DNA from: Pyrocephalus nanus
Taxonomy: Eukaryota; Chordata; Aves; Passeriformes; Tyrannidae
NCBI GenBank assembly: GCA_038380795.1
Contig: CM076263.1
Coordinates: 12,886,709 to 12,950,708, forward strand
DNA length: 64,000 nucleotides
Direction: 5' to 3'
In this document: one piece after another, positions 48,101 to 61,490 of the stretch
How the letters are laid out: every line of letters starts with the position of its first letter
How positions within the stretch are numbered: position 1 is the stretch's first letter
Notes under the pieces: generated by a model
Seen by the model: only the letters and a program-made list of their open reading frames with translations
Databases searched by the model: none
What the model was told of the DNA's origin: nothing
Program-made: the position numbers and the translations under genes

Positions 48101-50089
48101 GAATCTGTAGAATCCAGCATGCTTAACGCAGCTGTAATAAACAACCACAACAAGGAAAAAGCATTTCAACTGATACATCTTTTTACCTTCTCCTTGTCCT
48201 GTATCATCTCATCACAGTCATACAAATGTTACTTTTTTAAATAAAATGCCATAAAATGTAAGACTCCATACTAGTTATGCTCATGCTGAGAAAATAGTCA
48301 TTAGAACTAACCTTTGACTGTTTGAAAACAGTTATTATTTTTGAACAGCCTCATAAATTACACTCTATCAGGGAATTACATTTTGGCTTAGAAACAATGA
48401 CCTTGCAGACCACGCTACATAAATTAAGGCTTGAGAGTGGTTTTCAGATCTAGTCTCTGCTGTGCCCAGTTCATAGCCCTGATCAGGAGATAACAATGCA
48501 GCTGTTTCAGGCAAGCACAAGGGAATAGTGGAAAATCTCTGCTCGATTCACAGCAATTGTAACAGATTGTACTACTAATAGAGCAGGATATTTTGGAACT
48601 GAATGAGTTGTTTCTGAGGCATATGTGAGTTGGGGCAGAGACTCTTAAGAACAGCAGAAGTAGGAGGGGTGTAAGAAAAGAAAATAGGCTGTGGAAAAGC
48701 ATAAGAGATTTTTTAATGTATGAAATAGATAATAACTTGTTTCTGTTTGGATTTTCTGGTACACAGTCCTTTAGGGAAGTCATTGAGCATCAGACTGGAA
48801 GGTGTCTAAGCTATAAGGCTCTCTTCCTATCTGATAAAACATATTCATATCAGCTGTGTGGGCAGGGAGACCCACTGTAGACCAGAGCATAAGAGATGTC
48901 GTAACAGGGACACTACTGTTAATGATCTGAATACAGTCCAAAACACTGTGAACTCCTACAAATATGCCAGAGAGGAACAAATGACAATCCAAGAGGTTCA
49001 CCTTCTGGTCCCTTCCAGAGCAGAGTCTAACCCCTACAGTTCCTTGCACCACTCTTTATTTTCAGAACAAATTTCCCTCTTTCTTAGTTAACGCTCCATA
49101 GAAAATCCAATCATATAACATGTTTTCAGGGAGTGGTAAAACACTGTTGTTCACAAATGCAGCAGAAATGTTCCTGTGCTACGTCTACTCTTGTATATTT
49201 CTGCTTCAAGGTGTGTTTTAGCACAGCGAAAAAATATAGCAATAAAAATAAATGTGTTTCTACATGCAGCAGAAACCTCTAAGAGGAGCATTTTACAGAT
49301 ATCTCCATATCAAGCCCAGAATAGAACCCAAGGTATTAGTAGACAAACAATAAATATATACTCTTTACATCTCTTTTCAGGGGATTTTCTGCAATTATAA
49401 TCAGAAAACATGCATTCCAAAACATTCTGACACTTAGCATTTGCACCTCATTAACTCATACCTGTTTATATTTTAGCTGTGAGATCAGCCTTGACATTAT
49501 GATTTGGAACATGGGAAATAGTTCTCCCGGTCTGGGAGAATAAAGGAGTGTAATTCCCATTTCCCACCACCAACCAGGAAAAGTAAAGCTAAGGTGCATG
49601 GGTGCTGTCAGAAGTGGATGACCAACAGCTTCAAATCTGTAGAGAAGCTCCCTAGGATGAATCTGGGGTGTGTTTCCTTTGCCTGTAGAAAAGAGCAACA
49701 AAACCAGCTTTTGTTCTTAACACTTCTAAGTTCAAACTCATAAAAAGGAAGTCACAGCTAAGTAGTTGACACAGTCTGTGGTGTCTACCCATTTGGATAA
49801 CTGGGATCTGTGAGTTTTTGTTGTTACCATTGTTTTTGTAATGCTCTGTCACTTCCAGCACATCTTTGGAGCACACAGCTAATTCTGCACCCACAGGAAC
49901 AGGAAATGTATAATTTTTGGATACAGTAGTTTAGACATGGTCTGCTAACTGCTCAAATTCCTCTACGTAGTCTGTGTTCCATCTTGAAGTGTAGGACATA
50001 TTTTACGTCTTCTGTCAAGACAGCTCCAATTAGAAATATTTTGGTTTTTTAATTACTGTTATAAATTTAGAAGTTGCTAGGTGTCAGAA
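45115..50089. other. unassigned AT-rich sequence
   Basis: Almost 5 kb without a recognised gene or interspersed repeat. A short imperfect duplication of TTGGATAGATTCTTT lies at about 46461-46501. The longest open frame is 119 codons (48424-48783, minus), with no known motif. Confidence 0.5.
46508..46550 (+). repeat. T/G-rich low-complexity tract
   Basis: GGTTTTTTTTGGTTTG and TTTTTTGTTTTTC units. Confidence 0.8.
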
Positions 50090-50110
50090 TTTTTTTTTTT
50101 TTTTTTTTTT
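50090..50110 (+). repeat. poly-T run (21 T)
   Basis: Uninterrupted T run. Confidence 0.9.
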
Positions 50111-53100
50111 AAGAAGTAGTTGTCCCCTAAGGCACAATTTAAAGAAGTTATCTGGAACCAAATATGTGTCTTAGTATGCTTATCCAAAGGCACTCTGAGT
50201 TCTCCAAATGGCAGTTACTACGATGAAAGAAAAAGTGGAGGACAAGTTACCAATAGGCAAGTCTTGTATAAAGTTGAATCCTGAGCTCAGTTTTTTGTCT
50301 TTGGTTGAAATTATTATTATGAAAGTGCATCTGGAAGCTTGTTTTTGGAACTAACTCAGACAGATAGCTGTCTAGAAATAAAAGTTCAGATTCTGTTCTC
50401 ATTAAATTAGCAAAACAGACACTGAGAGAAACACACACGTGTTGCGTGCTCTCTTAAGGATGTATTTTCTCATTTTGAAATTTAAAAGCAAAGATATAGT
50501 ATATAATATACCCATTTTAGTCACTGTACAGCTTATCCTATCACAATGCTGGCTTTACTGCTTTGTTAAATTCAATCACAATTGGAAGGAAAGTGGGAGA
50601 GCTGAGCCTGAGCACTCTGAGTTACATTAGTGGAGCTGGAAGGGAAATCATGGAGAAGAATTCACAGCCATGTAGTTGTTTCCTTTGGTGGAAGTGCTTA
50701 CCCTTGCTTGCTCTGTTCAGCCCAGAGTTCAAAAATTCTCCAGAACTGTTGCAGGACACAAAGCCCTTACATATCTGTTAATGAGTAAAGCAAAATGGCA
50801 TCTTTCTCCGGTTAGAAAATTACTCATTTTGGCTCTCAGTGACCTCTCCTCATTTACTGAAGCTTCCATGACATCTCAGCTACTTTACTGCAGTTGAGAT
50901 GCCAGAAATGCAGTAAAACCTTCCAGCTTCATGTAGGAAGCTCAATCTAATCAAGAAGATTTGTAGCTTGTCTGCTCAAAAACAGAGGCATGGATCACAT
51001 ATTCTCTTAGTTTATTGTTCTGTTGCTAGAAAAATACTTACCTCCTTCTTCTCAAGTAAAGACATGTTTAATTAAGTTTGTCAGAATCTTCTAGCTTTTA
51101 AAAAAAATAAAGTGCTAATGATAGACAAATTATCACTGGAAAATTATGATTTCCAGTATACAATTACCCTCAATGAAGAGGATTTTTCTCCAAATATATC
51201 GATTGGGAATTTCCCATGCCTTGGCTTATGTCCATTTCCTATCATTTGACCATGCACATCTTAAAGGACTCTGACTCAATCTCTTCTACAGTGACCAATT
51301 AGGTAGTTGAAGACAAAAGTTAGATTAGCTCAATCTGAACAAACCCAGACTTTTTTCTCAGTTTTATCTTGTATGTTGAATGAGAGACAATTTATACTGA
51401 TCACAAACAACTTTTAAAAAACTATTTTCAAGAAACATGTTCCCCACCAAACCCAAACAAGTTCTTTACGTTTGAGCTAATATATTGTGTCAGGCTCTGG
51501 TCCAATTTAATTTTGGTCAGGTTAGAAACCTTCAGTATATGGGCTGAATAACAAACAGTGACAGAGCCAGGTATTATTATATTTGACTCTCAGGCATTAT
51601 ATAACATCAAAAGAAATACCTGGGTTCTTCAACAGAGGCTTTGTTTAAAAAAAAATATGTATGTGTTTGGTGAAATCTTTTATCACTCCTCAAAAACACT
51701 ACTTTGTCTTTGGAGGAATATTTGGCAGGATATTTTATTGGTTTAAATGTGTACATGAATGACATAAATTACTATAATGAATGTTCCATCATTTCCCCTC
51801 TGGTTACAGGGGAAAGAACCAATATCTACGTTTCTCTGTTGCATTATATAAAAAGTTGGATAGCCAGAAACGGATTTTAGAACAGTTCACAGTACTGGTG
51901 CAGGGGCGTTCAGTACTGTGCTGCCTTGCACTCTTGTATTCCATTCAGTGGAATGCTTTAGAGCAAAGCTCGGTGTTTATGGAATACCAGGAAGGTATTT
52001 CTCTTCACAGTTACTGATATGCAACAGACGTAGAAGGTATTAATGGTAGAGCTAAAGGGTTTGCCTTCGAGATGCTGAGCTCTCTGGACTGACTTCAGCC
52101 ACGTGTCTACAGTCAAGCTGAGGAGTAGACTCATTGCCCTCAGCTTAACTATCCTGCTGGGTAGGACAGCACACCCACAGAGCTCAGGTAACTTGGTCAT
52201 ATTAGATCTTCAATAAAATGATTATGAGCAGTCAAGAAGAAAGCTGAAGGGGAGGGGGCAATAAGGAAATAAACTGATATTGGGCTGATATAGAGCTTGG
52301 GTAAGGTTGCTATTGGACCAAATGTAGCTCTGATCTGAGAAGGGGAAGGGACTGGGAAACTGCTGGTACAACCACGCAATGTGAACTGTGAATGCAAATG
52401 TAAAGTTGCTTATATCTGAATACATGGTGCCTGTACATGTGACAAAGTAGAAATGCTCAGACTGATGGGAATGGAAGCAGATTAACAGACACTCTAGTGA
52501 CAGATGAGGGAGTGCTAACAACTCACTTTTTGTCTGCATTTCATTAAGATAGACTATGTTGAAAAGGAAAATATATTAATAGTTATATTTCCATAGAATC
52601 AATTTCCTGAAAAATTTAATGAGAACAAAACTTGACTAGCTTCCCTTGTATTTAAAGCACATTTGATTTCTGAGGCATTGGCTCAGTTGTCTTATGGGGA
52701 ATCTGCTTACACACAAAATTGAATGTGCATGACAGGAATAGTAAACACACAAATAGTAACACCAGACATAGTCTTATGCAACGACACAGTCAGCTTGCTC
52801 AGGTGTTTCAAGTTACTCAAAAGTAGCCCAATAACAACAAAAAAGGAATCAAATCAACATCTCAGCTTGGTTTATGATGCAAGTGCTGAGTGCAGTTGCT
52901 GACATGCAGGGAGGGTGCAGCCATATGGTGGCCCAGGCTTAGCTTGGCTTATGCTGTTCTGTAATAACAATATCTTCAGTGACAAACAGGGTCAAAATAG
53001 CACATACTCTTAGCATCATGATAGAGAGTTGAATTTCAGAAATATATTTGGATGTGTGCTGAATAAATAATGCACAATGATTGGAAAAAAATGTACATCA

Positions 53101-56100
53101 TGCCTTGTAACTGACAACAGACATTCAAGAGGGAATATAAAGATTTTCTAATGAGATGCTTTCCTATGAAAACACAGTGCTTGAGGTGGCTAGAAACTAG
53201 AATTTCCATTCTGTGAATAATTTGTTCCATTTTAAATTCCAACAGAAAGTAAAGCTTTCCAGTGAGACAAAACTTTTCAAACATTAAAATTCATGACTCA
53301 TGGAGTATTTGATGTTGAGAATATCAGATGATGATAATGGTGAACAATGACATTTAAGGAGGATTAAAAAGAAGCAGTTTTTGTTCGTTGTTCAGATTAA
53401 TTAAATTATACATTGTGGGGGTTTTTTGCAATATTAATGCAATACAAATATTACTCAGTAGTCAACTTTACATACTTATACTGTCAATCCTACATATTTT
53501 ACTTTACTGAAACAGCAATATTAATAAAATGGAAGAAAATGGGATTCCTTACTGTAAAGAAGTGAAGACTGACAAAAAAAATAATTGTCCTGAATATGTA
53601 GAAGGTTGGGGAGATATCTTGTTCCAAGTATCCTTGAGAACCTATCTGATGTGGCAGGTCTAGCCTGCAGCAAAGGTGTTTTATAATATACACTTCGAAA
53701 AGGTTTTGCTGAACAGAGCAAAGCAGTGGAAAACTTACTGTTAGTAAACTGAAGAGATTCTCTGATTGAAGGTTTGTAAGAACAGGCTGGGAAGACATCT
53801 GGCCAGATGTCATGGGCAGGAGCAAGCAATCTCTGCAGGATCCTTCTATTCTTTGTCTTCATTTGTAATTCTGTGACTCCAAGTATAGTTTGGAGCAGCT
53901 TCACTGTGACTTTTCTCTTTCTATCCTCAGTCTAGCTCCTCAGTCTCCTAGAAAAGAAGACAAGGCCCAGTCAGAGGGAGACATTGATGCAGAAATCAGT
54001 TTTGGAGGGCATATAAAAATGTGAAGGCATGAGAGCACAGGGTAAATCAAAGCTCAAGTTTGCTGGATGTGAGACAGGAAAAGGATAATGTCAGCTTGGA
54101 AGTTGTGGCACCAGCAGCTATACCAGGAGCATCAGGACTGATAATTGAGTGTAGTTGAAGTATTTCTGCAGCTTTCGTGATCTGCTGTTGCTGCTCATGC
54201 TTTAGCTTGAGCTCTGAACCAACCTAGAAGGCAGATGGCTACTGCTTCTCTTTGTGTGTTGCAAGTTTGTGTCCAAATAGCTCATGGTGTATGGAAAGCA
54301 GGTGTGCCAGCTAGCCTTTCCCACCAGTTTTGATGTGCCCTGTCTCTGAAATACCATTAAAAACCAAGTGCTGGAGCCAGAATTTTCATTAATTTTAGAG
54401 TATATTTTCCTGATGTAGGTGGACAGCAAGTATTCTGTTTAGGAGATTCATCATTTGTAAAATTCCTAGGTGAAGGGATATGTAAGACATTGTTACTGTT
54501 ACCTTGAGTACCTGTGAGCTTTGGTTTTAGGAGGCTTTACCCTAGTTATGTTTTTACTTCAGTTTCACATTGTTTTCTCTTCTGTGTACTGACCATGTAA
54601 AACAGAACAAACCTTGTAAAACATTCTACAATATGTAGGAAAGTTCCCTAAAAAATTCTTTTTTTGTTTGTTTGTTTTATTACGCCCAATATATCCCTTT
54701 CAACAAGGAAGTAAGATTTTATGGAGAGTATGGGAGAAAGAATACTTTAGCTTCCCCTTCCTAATGCCCATATGATGATTTCAAGATGAAGATTTCCACT
54801 TAGTACTTGGTAATTAGATAGACAGACTCTTATTAGAACTGCCATGGGAATGTAAAGATATTCAGACGGTGAAAATGGACCTCTCTCAAATTCAAGAAAG
54901 TCATGTGTTGCAGAAGGACAGATTTGATTATTAGCAGAACAATTATGTTGCAATATCCACAGTTTAATAATAGGAGCTGGACAGCTACTGAATAAAATTC
55001 CCGGAGTCAGTCATCTGTATTCCAGGAAGGTTGGCTATTGGTCCAGAATCACAGTGGAAGAGATTATCTCTATAAAGATTAAGAGCCAAAAAGGGCACAT
55101 ATTTGTTCCTTTAAATTATCTAATTTTTATGCCAGTATTCTGGAAATTATGGAAAGAATTAATTCTGGAGGAGATTATGTCAGAAGTAATGATCTAGTAG
55201 CAAATGGGAAGGAAAAATATTTAGGGCTGCCAAATAGATATAGCAGGACAAATTTGCTAGACTGGTAAACAGTCACTTGCCCAGCTCAACATAACCAGTT
55301 AAATCCTGTTCAGCATTCAAAGCCTATGAAGGAAAAATACCTGCAGAGTGGAATTATGCTCTCAAAGTGGGAGAACTGTTGTTCTGTGTGTTTGTGCAGC
55401 CATGTACATACAGCTGCAACCAAGGGCTTTACAGCTGCTGCATTGGCTCAGGGATAGGCTGTTGTGCTTCAAGGAAGACCAGGACAGGCCTAGATGAACA
55501 TCTATCCCTTCTAATATTTAGTAAAGTTGATCCAAGCCAGTTTCTTTGAATTCTAGTGCTTTAAAATGTGCTTTTAATTTTTAAATATGCTTTTAAATGC
55601 CTTCACATAAGGCAGGAAGAATAACTGAGTGTAGTGTTCCTGACTGTACAAGCCATCCTGATGAAGAGAATCCTATTAAATCATTAGAATAATATTTAGA
55701 AGCTTAGCCACAACTGAGTCTCATCAGAGTGACTTAAATAAACATCATTTCCCTGTTTCTTGCACTGCAGGAGCTGGGAGCAGGTGCTGGTACTCTGTAG
55801 GGACTCATAACCTCATTTCTTCTTGTGTTTTTTATTTCTATTGGAACAAGTATCTGCTTTAATCCTGAAATAATTAATACAAACCTGGAGGCTGTTCTTT
55901 GAATGAACAGGATCTAAGACTGTCTGTGTTTTGCCTGATACTAATTATTTTCTCAGTTTGTCTTGGCAATTTGCTGTGATAATGAGTGTTTACCTTGAAC
56001 TCCCTGCTGGCTATGCTGTGTAAAGAATGGGCACACAGACAAGATATCAGTAGCAAGGAAAATGTATCAAATTAACTACATTCCATCAGTAAATTAATTT

Positions 56101-58854
56101 CATTAACATATTAAAATTGCTGTTACTCAAATAGAATTGGCCTGATGAATTTGGAGCTGATTTTTGAAACCCCAATATTTATCGTTTGATTGACTGGATA
56201 TTTTGGTTCAGGTCACATCACATGCTAGAGGTTGGCATCATGCATGAAAACTGGATCACATTTTGAAGCCAGACTGCCATAACCAGCTCAGTTCTATCAA
56301 ACAATTCCCTGGTTCTGATCTTTTTATTCTTATTTGGGTTTTGCTTCCATTAAAACAGAATACATGAATTATTCAGTCATGACGTTGATTCAGTCATGAC
56401 ATATTTTTCCTCAGTTTGTTATCTTGATGAGAGAAGCCTAAATAAAAAATTTTTGAAAAGCATTAACATTATTGAGAATTCATAGTTTTCTGTGTAAAAA
56501 TTATTGTTTAAAACATTTTTCTTGCATCAGAGCTTTCCCTTTAAAAATCAAATTTATTACAGCTATTGATACTGTCTTATTACATCTGAAGACTAGCACA
56601 GGCTCATCACAGATATTTTTCCTGTAGCAATCAGTAGACTTCTCTAAATTACCTCCATTTATGTAGAACATCCCTAATTTATAACAGCAATTCAGAGATT
56701 AGATTATTACATTGAAATAAAAAGTGTCAAAGCAGGGCTTGAAAGATAATTTTACTTTGTGGCAATGTTGTACAGATAGTAATATCTAACATGATTTAAA
56801 ATCTCAGACAGCAGATGCATTTCTAAGATACCAGACTGGTTTTATCTTACACACAGTGAAGCCCTATTTGTTATTTTCCTTGTAGAGTGGTTTTATGGAA
56901 AGGCACATATTTTAAAGGCGGAGACAGAAAACTTTATCTTCACTATGCTGCCACTTATTCAGCTGTGAATCACTTGCACTGCATGCTTAACACATTTTCA
57001 GAGAGACCAAGTGACAAAGCCAGAACCAGAATCTGTAGCAAAATCACAGCCCTATCCAAGTCAAATGGAACTTTACTGAATTTTATGCCTTTTTCCTTGT
57101 GTTGTCTAGAGTGGCAAGACATTTTGGTTGCCAATGTAAGTATTACAGTCAGTCTTGTCCTCTAGAAACTACACTTAAGAAAAACTTTGATGGAGAGAAG
57201 CTCTAGCACTCCAGCCCTGAAGCGACAGTCATCTCATACATACTGGGCTGTCTGTTAACTAATCTTCTGGGGTAAATACACTGCATATTTATTCCAAACA
57301 CTTCTCAGAAAGCAGTGCGTGGAATGTCTTAGGCCCCAGATGGAACCCAAACACAGATTTGGAAACTGAACACCTGCCATCACCTCCTGAGCTCCTTAGG
57401 TCTTCCCAAACATGGAATGAAAAATGGAGACAACCAAATAGAGTCTGATTTCAGGACACATCAAAATGATTACTTAGCAGCATCTGCACTGATTTGACTT
57501 GATGATTTTTTCTTTAACAAGACACTACTCAATTTAGACAGTACAGTTGCTGCTGAAGCTACATCTTCTCCACAATTTGATGTTGAGGACGAGCCACACT
57601 ATTATATGTGGCTCAATGATAAAAAATAAATCACTGAAGAACTAGGTGCAGCTGGCAAAAAAACATGCATTCAGTGTACTGCATGTAGTTTCAAACTGGA
57701 GAATTATTCACATAGAAAAAAATGTCTTGTAAAGATGACTGCTATATGAGTATATAGAGACCTGAAAACTTTTGAAAGAAAAATAATTAAAATTTACTTT
57801 CACAGTCAAATTAAACAGGGTAATGGTACTAAACAAAAACATAATTTACATGATATTTCTTCATAATTTGAGTTTTTCTAATGATCATATGCACTGAAAT
57901 GTTCAAAGAAGGAGCTGTGCAATTTTGAACTCTAATATATCTCATTTGTTAGATTTTGTATCCGAGTCCTTCATTTCAAATGCATTTGAAAGTATGTGTC
58001 TCTGTAAAACTAAATAATAAATACTCATTACAAAAATGAAGGTAAAGTAGTTTAAATTGACACCTGTGAGAAGATCTTTTAAGGTAGCTTAAGACTGAGG
58101 GAACAGCAGTGGTTCAGTTTCATTTCCCTCTATCTGAGATTGTGACTTTTCAGCTGAATTTATAAATACGCTCACATAGCAGGTGTGGCTTTTCATTGTA
58201 GACCAGTTTGTTAACAAGATGATGCAAGCTGACCTAAGGAAGACCTGAGAAAAGTCTTCTGAGTTTCAAGAAAAAACAGACAACAACCAGGTTTCTAAAA
58301 TTATGCTATTCAGTACCAGATACTGAATACCCCATCTGTGGTAAAACACTGAACTGCATTTTTCCTGTTTTCCTATTTCTCTGTTGACTAAAATATCACA
58401 CCACAGTGCTCCATTCAGGTTGGGTAGTCACCTCCAGAATTGGGTTTCTGTTGTTTTCATAGCTGAGTGTCTCTGAAAATTAGCAAGGGGGTACTGGGAG
58501 GAAAACAAAAAAACCCTATTTTCAGAAATTGGTTATATTTCTATGTTTGCAGTATTATTACTTAACATTTGTATGTTAACTGCACTCATTTATGTACCAG
58601 GCAGTCAGATCAGAAAGCCTAAAATAAACTTCAAGCATTGCAATTCCAACTACTTACTAAAAAATATCCACTCTCTTTGGTACGATGGAAACACAGCCAT
58701 AAATTTATCCTAAGACAAGATGCCAGTAAATTCAGAGAAAAATCGAAGATATTTTCAAGGCATTTTTCACAAAGCTGCATTCTGGAGAACTTCAGACTGG
58801 AAAACTAAGAGAGATCATCTCTGTTTTAAAATACACTGCATATAAATGTTGTTA
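50111..58854. other. unassigned AT-rich sequence
   Basis: The longest repeat-poor stretch of the window. No gene identified. A direct repeat of TTCAGTCATGAC occurs twice at about 56373-56400. The longest open frame is 127 codons (53521-53904, minus) without a motif. One candidate exon is listed separately. Confidence 0.5.
56886..57135 (+). other. candidate exon, unidentified
   Basis: A good acceptor-like sequence (TTTGTTATTTTCCTTGTAG, AG at 56884-56885) is followed by 250 bases open in one frame. They end exactly at a consensus donor, CCAAT then GTAAGTATT (GT at 57136). The frame reads VLWKGTYFKGGDRKLYLHYA early and LEWQDILVAN at the end, and closes at a TAG about 30 bases beyond the donor. 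One base completes the preceding codon and the exon ends on a codon boundary. I do not recognise the protein; Cys and Ser are frequent, and no domain stands out. It may be a coding exon, a non-coding RNA exon or coincidence. Confidence 0.2.
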
Positions 58855-58893
58855 CTTTTTTTTTTCTCCTTCTTTTTTCTTTTTTTTTTTTTT
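58855..58893 (+). repeat. T/C polypyrimidine tract
   Basis: About 39 bases of T with interspersed C, no purines. Confidence 0.9.
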
Positions 58894-59660
58894 ACATGAA
58901 CTGTGTGGCTGAGCTTAATCAGAGCCATAACTGTATGGCAAAATAACACAGCAAAGTAGCAGTAATGACTTATACACTGATATTGATGTGTATGCATTTT
59001 CAGGAGATATGGAAATAATGGTTTCACTGATGGAACACTCTTGGCAGCTAAGGCTATGAAGAGAAAAAAAAAGCAGAAAAATTTAAATAAGTCAAAATAG
59101 CTTTAGCAGGGATGGAGAAAAATTTCTGTTGGAATGAATGTATCTTGACTTAGAGGTCTCAAAATACTCCTTAGATTTATGGAAGGAAAATAATGATTGG
59201 AAATGTCACTTTGGGAGATCAAAACTGTATTGCTGGCATATGTGTTTTTTGTTAAGAAAATCTTGTCCTAAGAATCTTAGACTGAGTTGTTATGAACTAA
59301 TGTAGTTCAAGTGGAGGGTAAAAGTAGCATTTTGACTATGGGTTTTTCATCCATTCAGGCAGACTTTTCAACCACTTAGTCTGTGATACAATTGAAAATG
59401 AGCCAGTTTCCATCCGTAAGCAACATCACAAGCTTGGTGTGGAGTAAGCTCCATTCAAAAGCTGGATAGTGTTGTGCACATGTGAACGTAAGTTAAATGA
59501 ACACTCTGAGCCTTATTTGTGTATATGGCAATCCAGAGCTGTCCATGAGGGACTCCACTAGTGGCAGCCCAGAAATTAATGGAAGTTTTGTCTCTGCAGT
59601 CTCTGCTTTCATCCTTTCCTTTCATTTCCTTTCTCTTTCTTAACTTTTTCATGGTATTGT
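58894..59660. other. unassigned sequence
   Basis: Nothing recognised. Confidence 0.5.
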
Positions 59661-59797
59661 GGAATCATAGGATCATAGAATGATTTGAGTTGTAAGGCAC
59701 CCTAAATACCATTTATTTCCAAACCCTCTGCCATGGTCAGGAACATCTTCCAGGAGACGAGATTGTCTAGGGCCCCATCCAACCTGGCCTTGATTCT
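59661..59797 (-). mobile_element. CR1 LINE 3' fragment
   Basis: The reverse complement of a CR1 3' end: GGAATCATAGGATCATAGAA at the low-coordinate border, then CTGCCATGGTCAGGAACATC and GGGCCCCATCCAACCTGGCC. Only about 137 bp remain. Confidence 0.9.
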
Positions 59798-61413
59798 TTC
59801 TTCACTTATTCTATCACCTCACCCACATTTTTATCTATTTTTTGCCTCCTTTTTTCCTCTCATATTGCTGCTTTTCAGTATGTTAAATCAGTATTACTTG
59901 AGTTTCCAGTGAGGTTTCACCTCAGACATTATTCTAAATGGAATCAAGACTAGGCCCAAATTGCATAATAATCCAAAATGAAAAAACAGGAGGAAACCCT
60001 CTGAAATGTGCCACTCTCCATTTCCATGAACCTTCCTGAGGTTGTAGTGACTGAAGCAGACGTTGCCTCGTTTCACAGATGAGCAACTTCAGCATTTCTG
60101 ACCTTTCCAGGGAAGAATACTGAAACTGAATTACAGTTAAATGTTAGTTGTAATCTCTCCTATTGATAGTCTTATCCCTATTCCTATTAGCACTGTGTGT
60201 TCAAATATAGTGCTTTAAAGTATTACTTTGTTTTGCATAGCCCTAGGAGAAGAATGACACTGGATTTACAAGACAGTAACTCAGCTACAGCCTCATTTAA
60301 AAATGAGAAGCCCAGAATACAGCACAAGCTGAGTCCCACAGTCTCTACCAGTGCATGTAGATACATCTCTAGCATTTTCCCAATAGTTTGATAAAGAATG
60401 AAGTAATATGAGATGAATTTTCATACAGGAGAAGAGTTGTGAACTCATAACAGGCTGCTGTTTGCCTCATTTTTTTTGGATTACAATCAAATTATTTTAA
60501 GAGGTATTTACATCTGCTGTTGAGAAAGGCATTCTTTTCCTTCATGAAAGATTTTATTTCAGATCAGTGGAAGGGAGCTATAATAATTTTCCTTTCAGCT
60601 CTAGAGGACAAAATCCAGTTCTACAAACCAGTATTTGCTATGATTACCTTCTGGTTTTTTGGTGTTGTTGCTTGTTTTCCTGGGGGTGGAGGAGGTGTTT
60701 CATGTAAGTGGTTTTTTACTCTTTAATAACCCTCTTTGGTGACAAATGATCTGTACAACACTAGATATTTAATGGTCCACTGGTGGGTGCTGTCTTCAAA
60801 TGCTTCTGGTGGTCTCCAGGAAGCCATAGGAGAAACATGCCTTTGTGGCACCAGTGGGGTGTTATTCCCTGTGGCACTCATGCAAGTAGGCACAGGCCAG
60901 CTGGAGCTCTCCAGAGCCTGGGAACATGCCAACTGGGTGAAACTTCTGTTTCACCTTCTCTGCAGATGCTCTCTGTGTGACTCATCAGGCACCAGGGCTG
61001 CATCTACAGTCATTTATGTCCATCTGTGTCATTTAGAAACAATGGGCATGCTGAAAAATAATTTTAATCTTCTGGTCGAAAAATATAAAGATTTATACAT
61101 AGCACGTAGTTTAATGTCAATAAAATATTTATAACTTTTGAACTAGTGTAGGGTAGAACTTAGTACATTTTTATGGAGAGTACAAAGAATGGTTGAAGGC
61201 ATTTCACTCTTCTTCAAAAATACATGTCTTTCTATATATTTCTATATATTCTTCAATTTCTTTTTTTATTTCATTGCAGCTTTGTAATCTGTTGGCAGTT
61301 ATTTCAAGACACAGAAAAGAATGTCTGAAACACGCTGTATTTAGTGCAAATGTACTGAAGAGATAATTACCAATTAGAAAAGAATACTTTAGCAGCAGTA
61401 CAACTCTCAGGGA
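59798..61413. other. unassigned sequence
   Basis: No gene identified. A GC-richer patch at 60780-61010 carries a 132-codon plus-strand frame (60736-61134), with Trp- and Cys-containing sequence but no known motif; overlapping frames are also open, so chance is likely. Confidence 0.5.
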
Positions 61414-61490
61414 GAAAAAAACCCAAACATATCAAAACAAAAGTCCTCAAACAAACAAAAAACAACAAGCAAAAAACAACAAGCAAAAGA
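61414..61490 (+). repeat. A/C-rich low-complexity tract
   Basis: AAAC and CAAACAAAC units, with AAAACAACAAGC occurring twice in tandem. Confidence 0.85.

Noticed and set aside
60736..61134. 132-codon plus-strand frame as a gene
   Set aside because: No motif or splice context was recognised, overlapping frames are also open, and the C-terminal part is ordinary AT-rich sequence.
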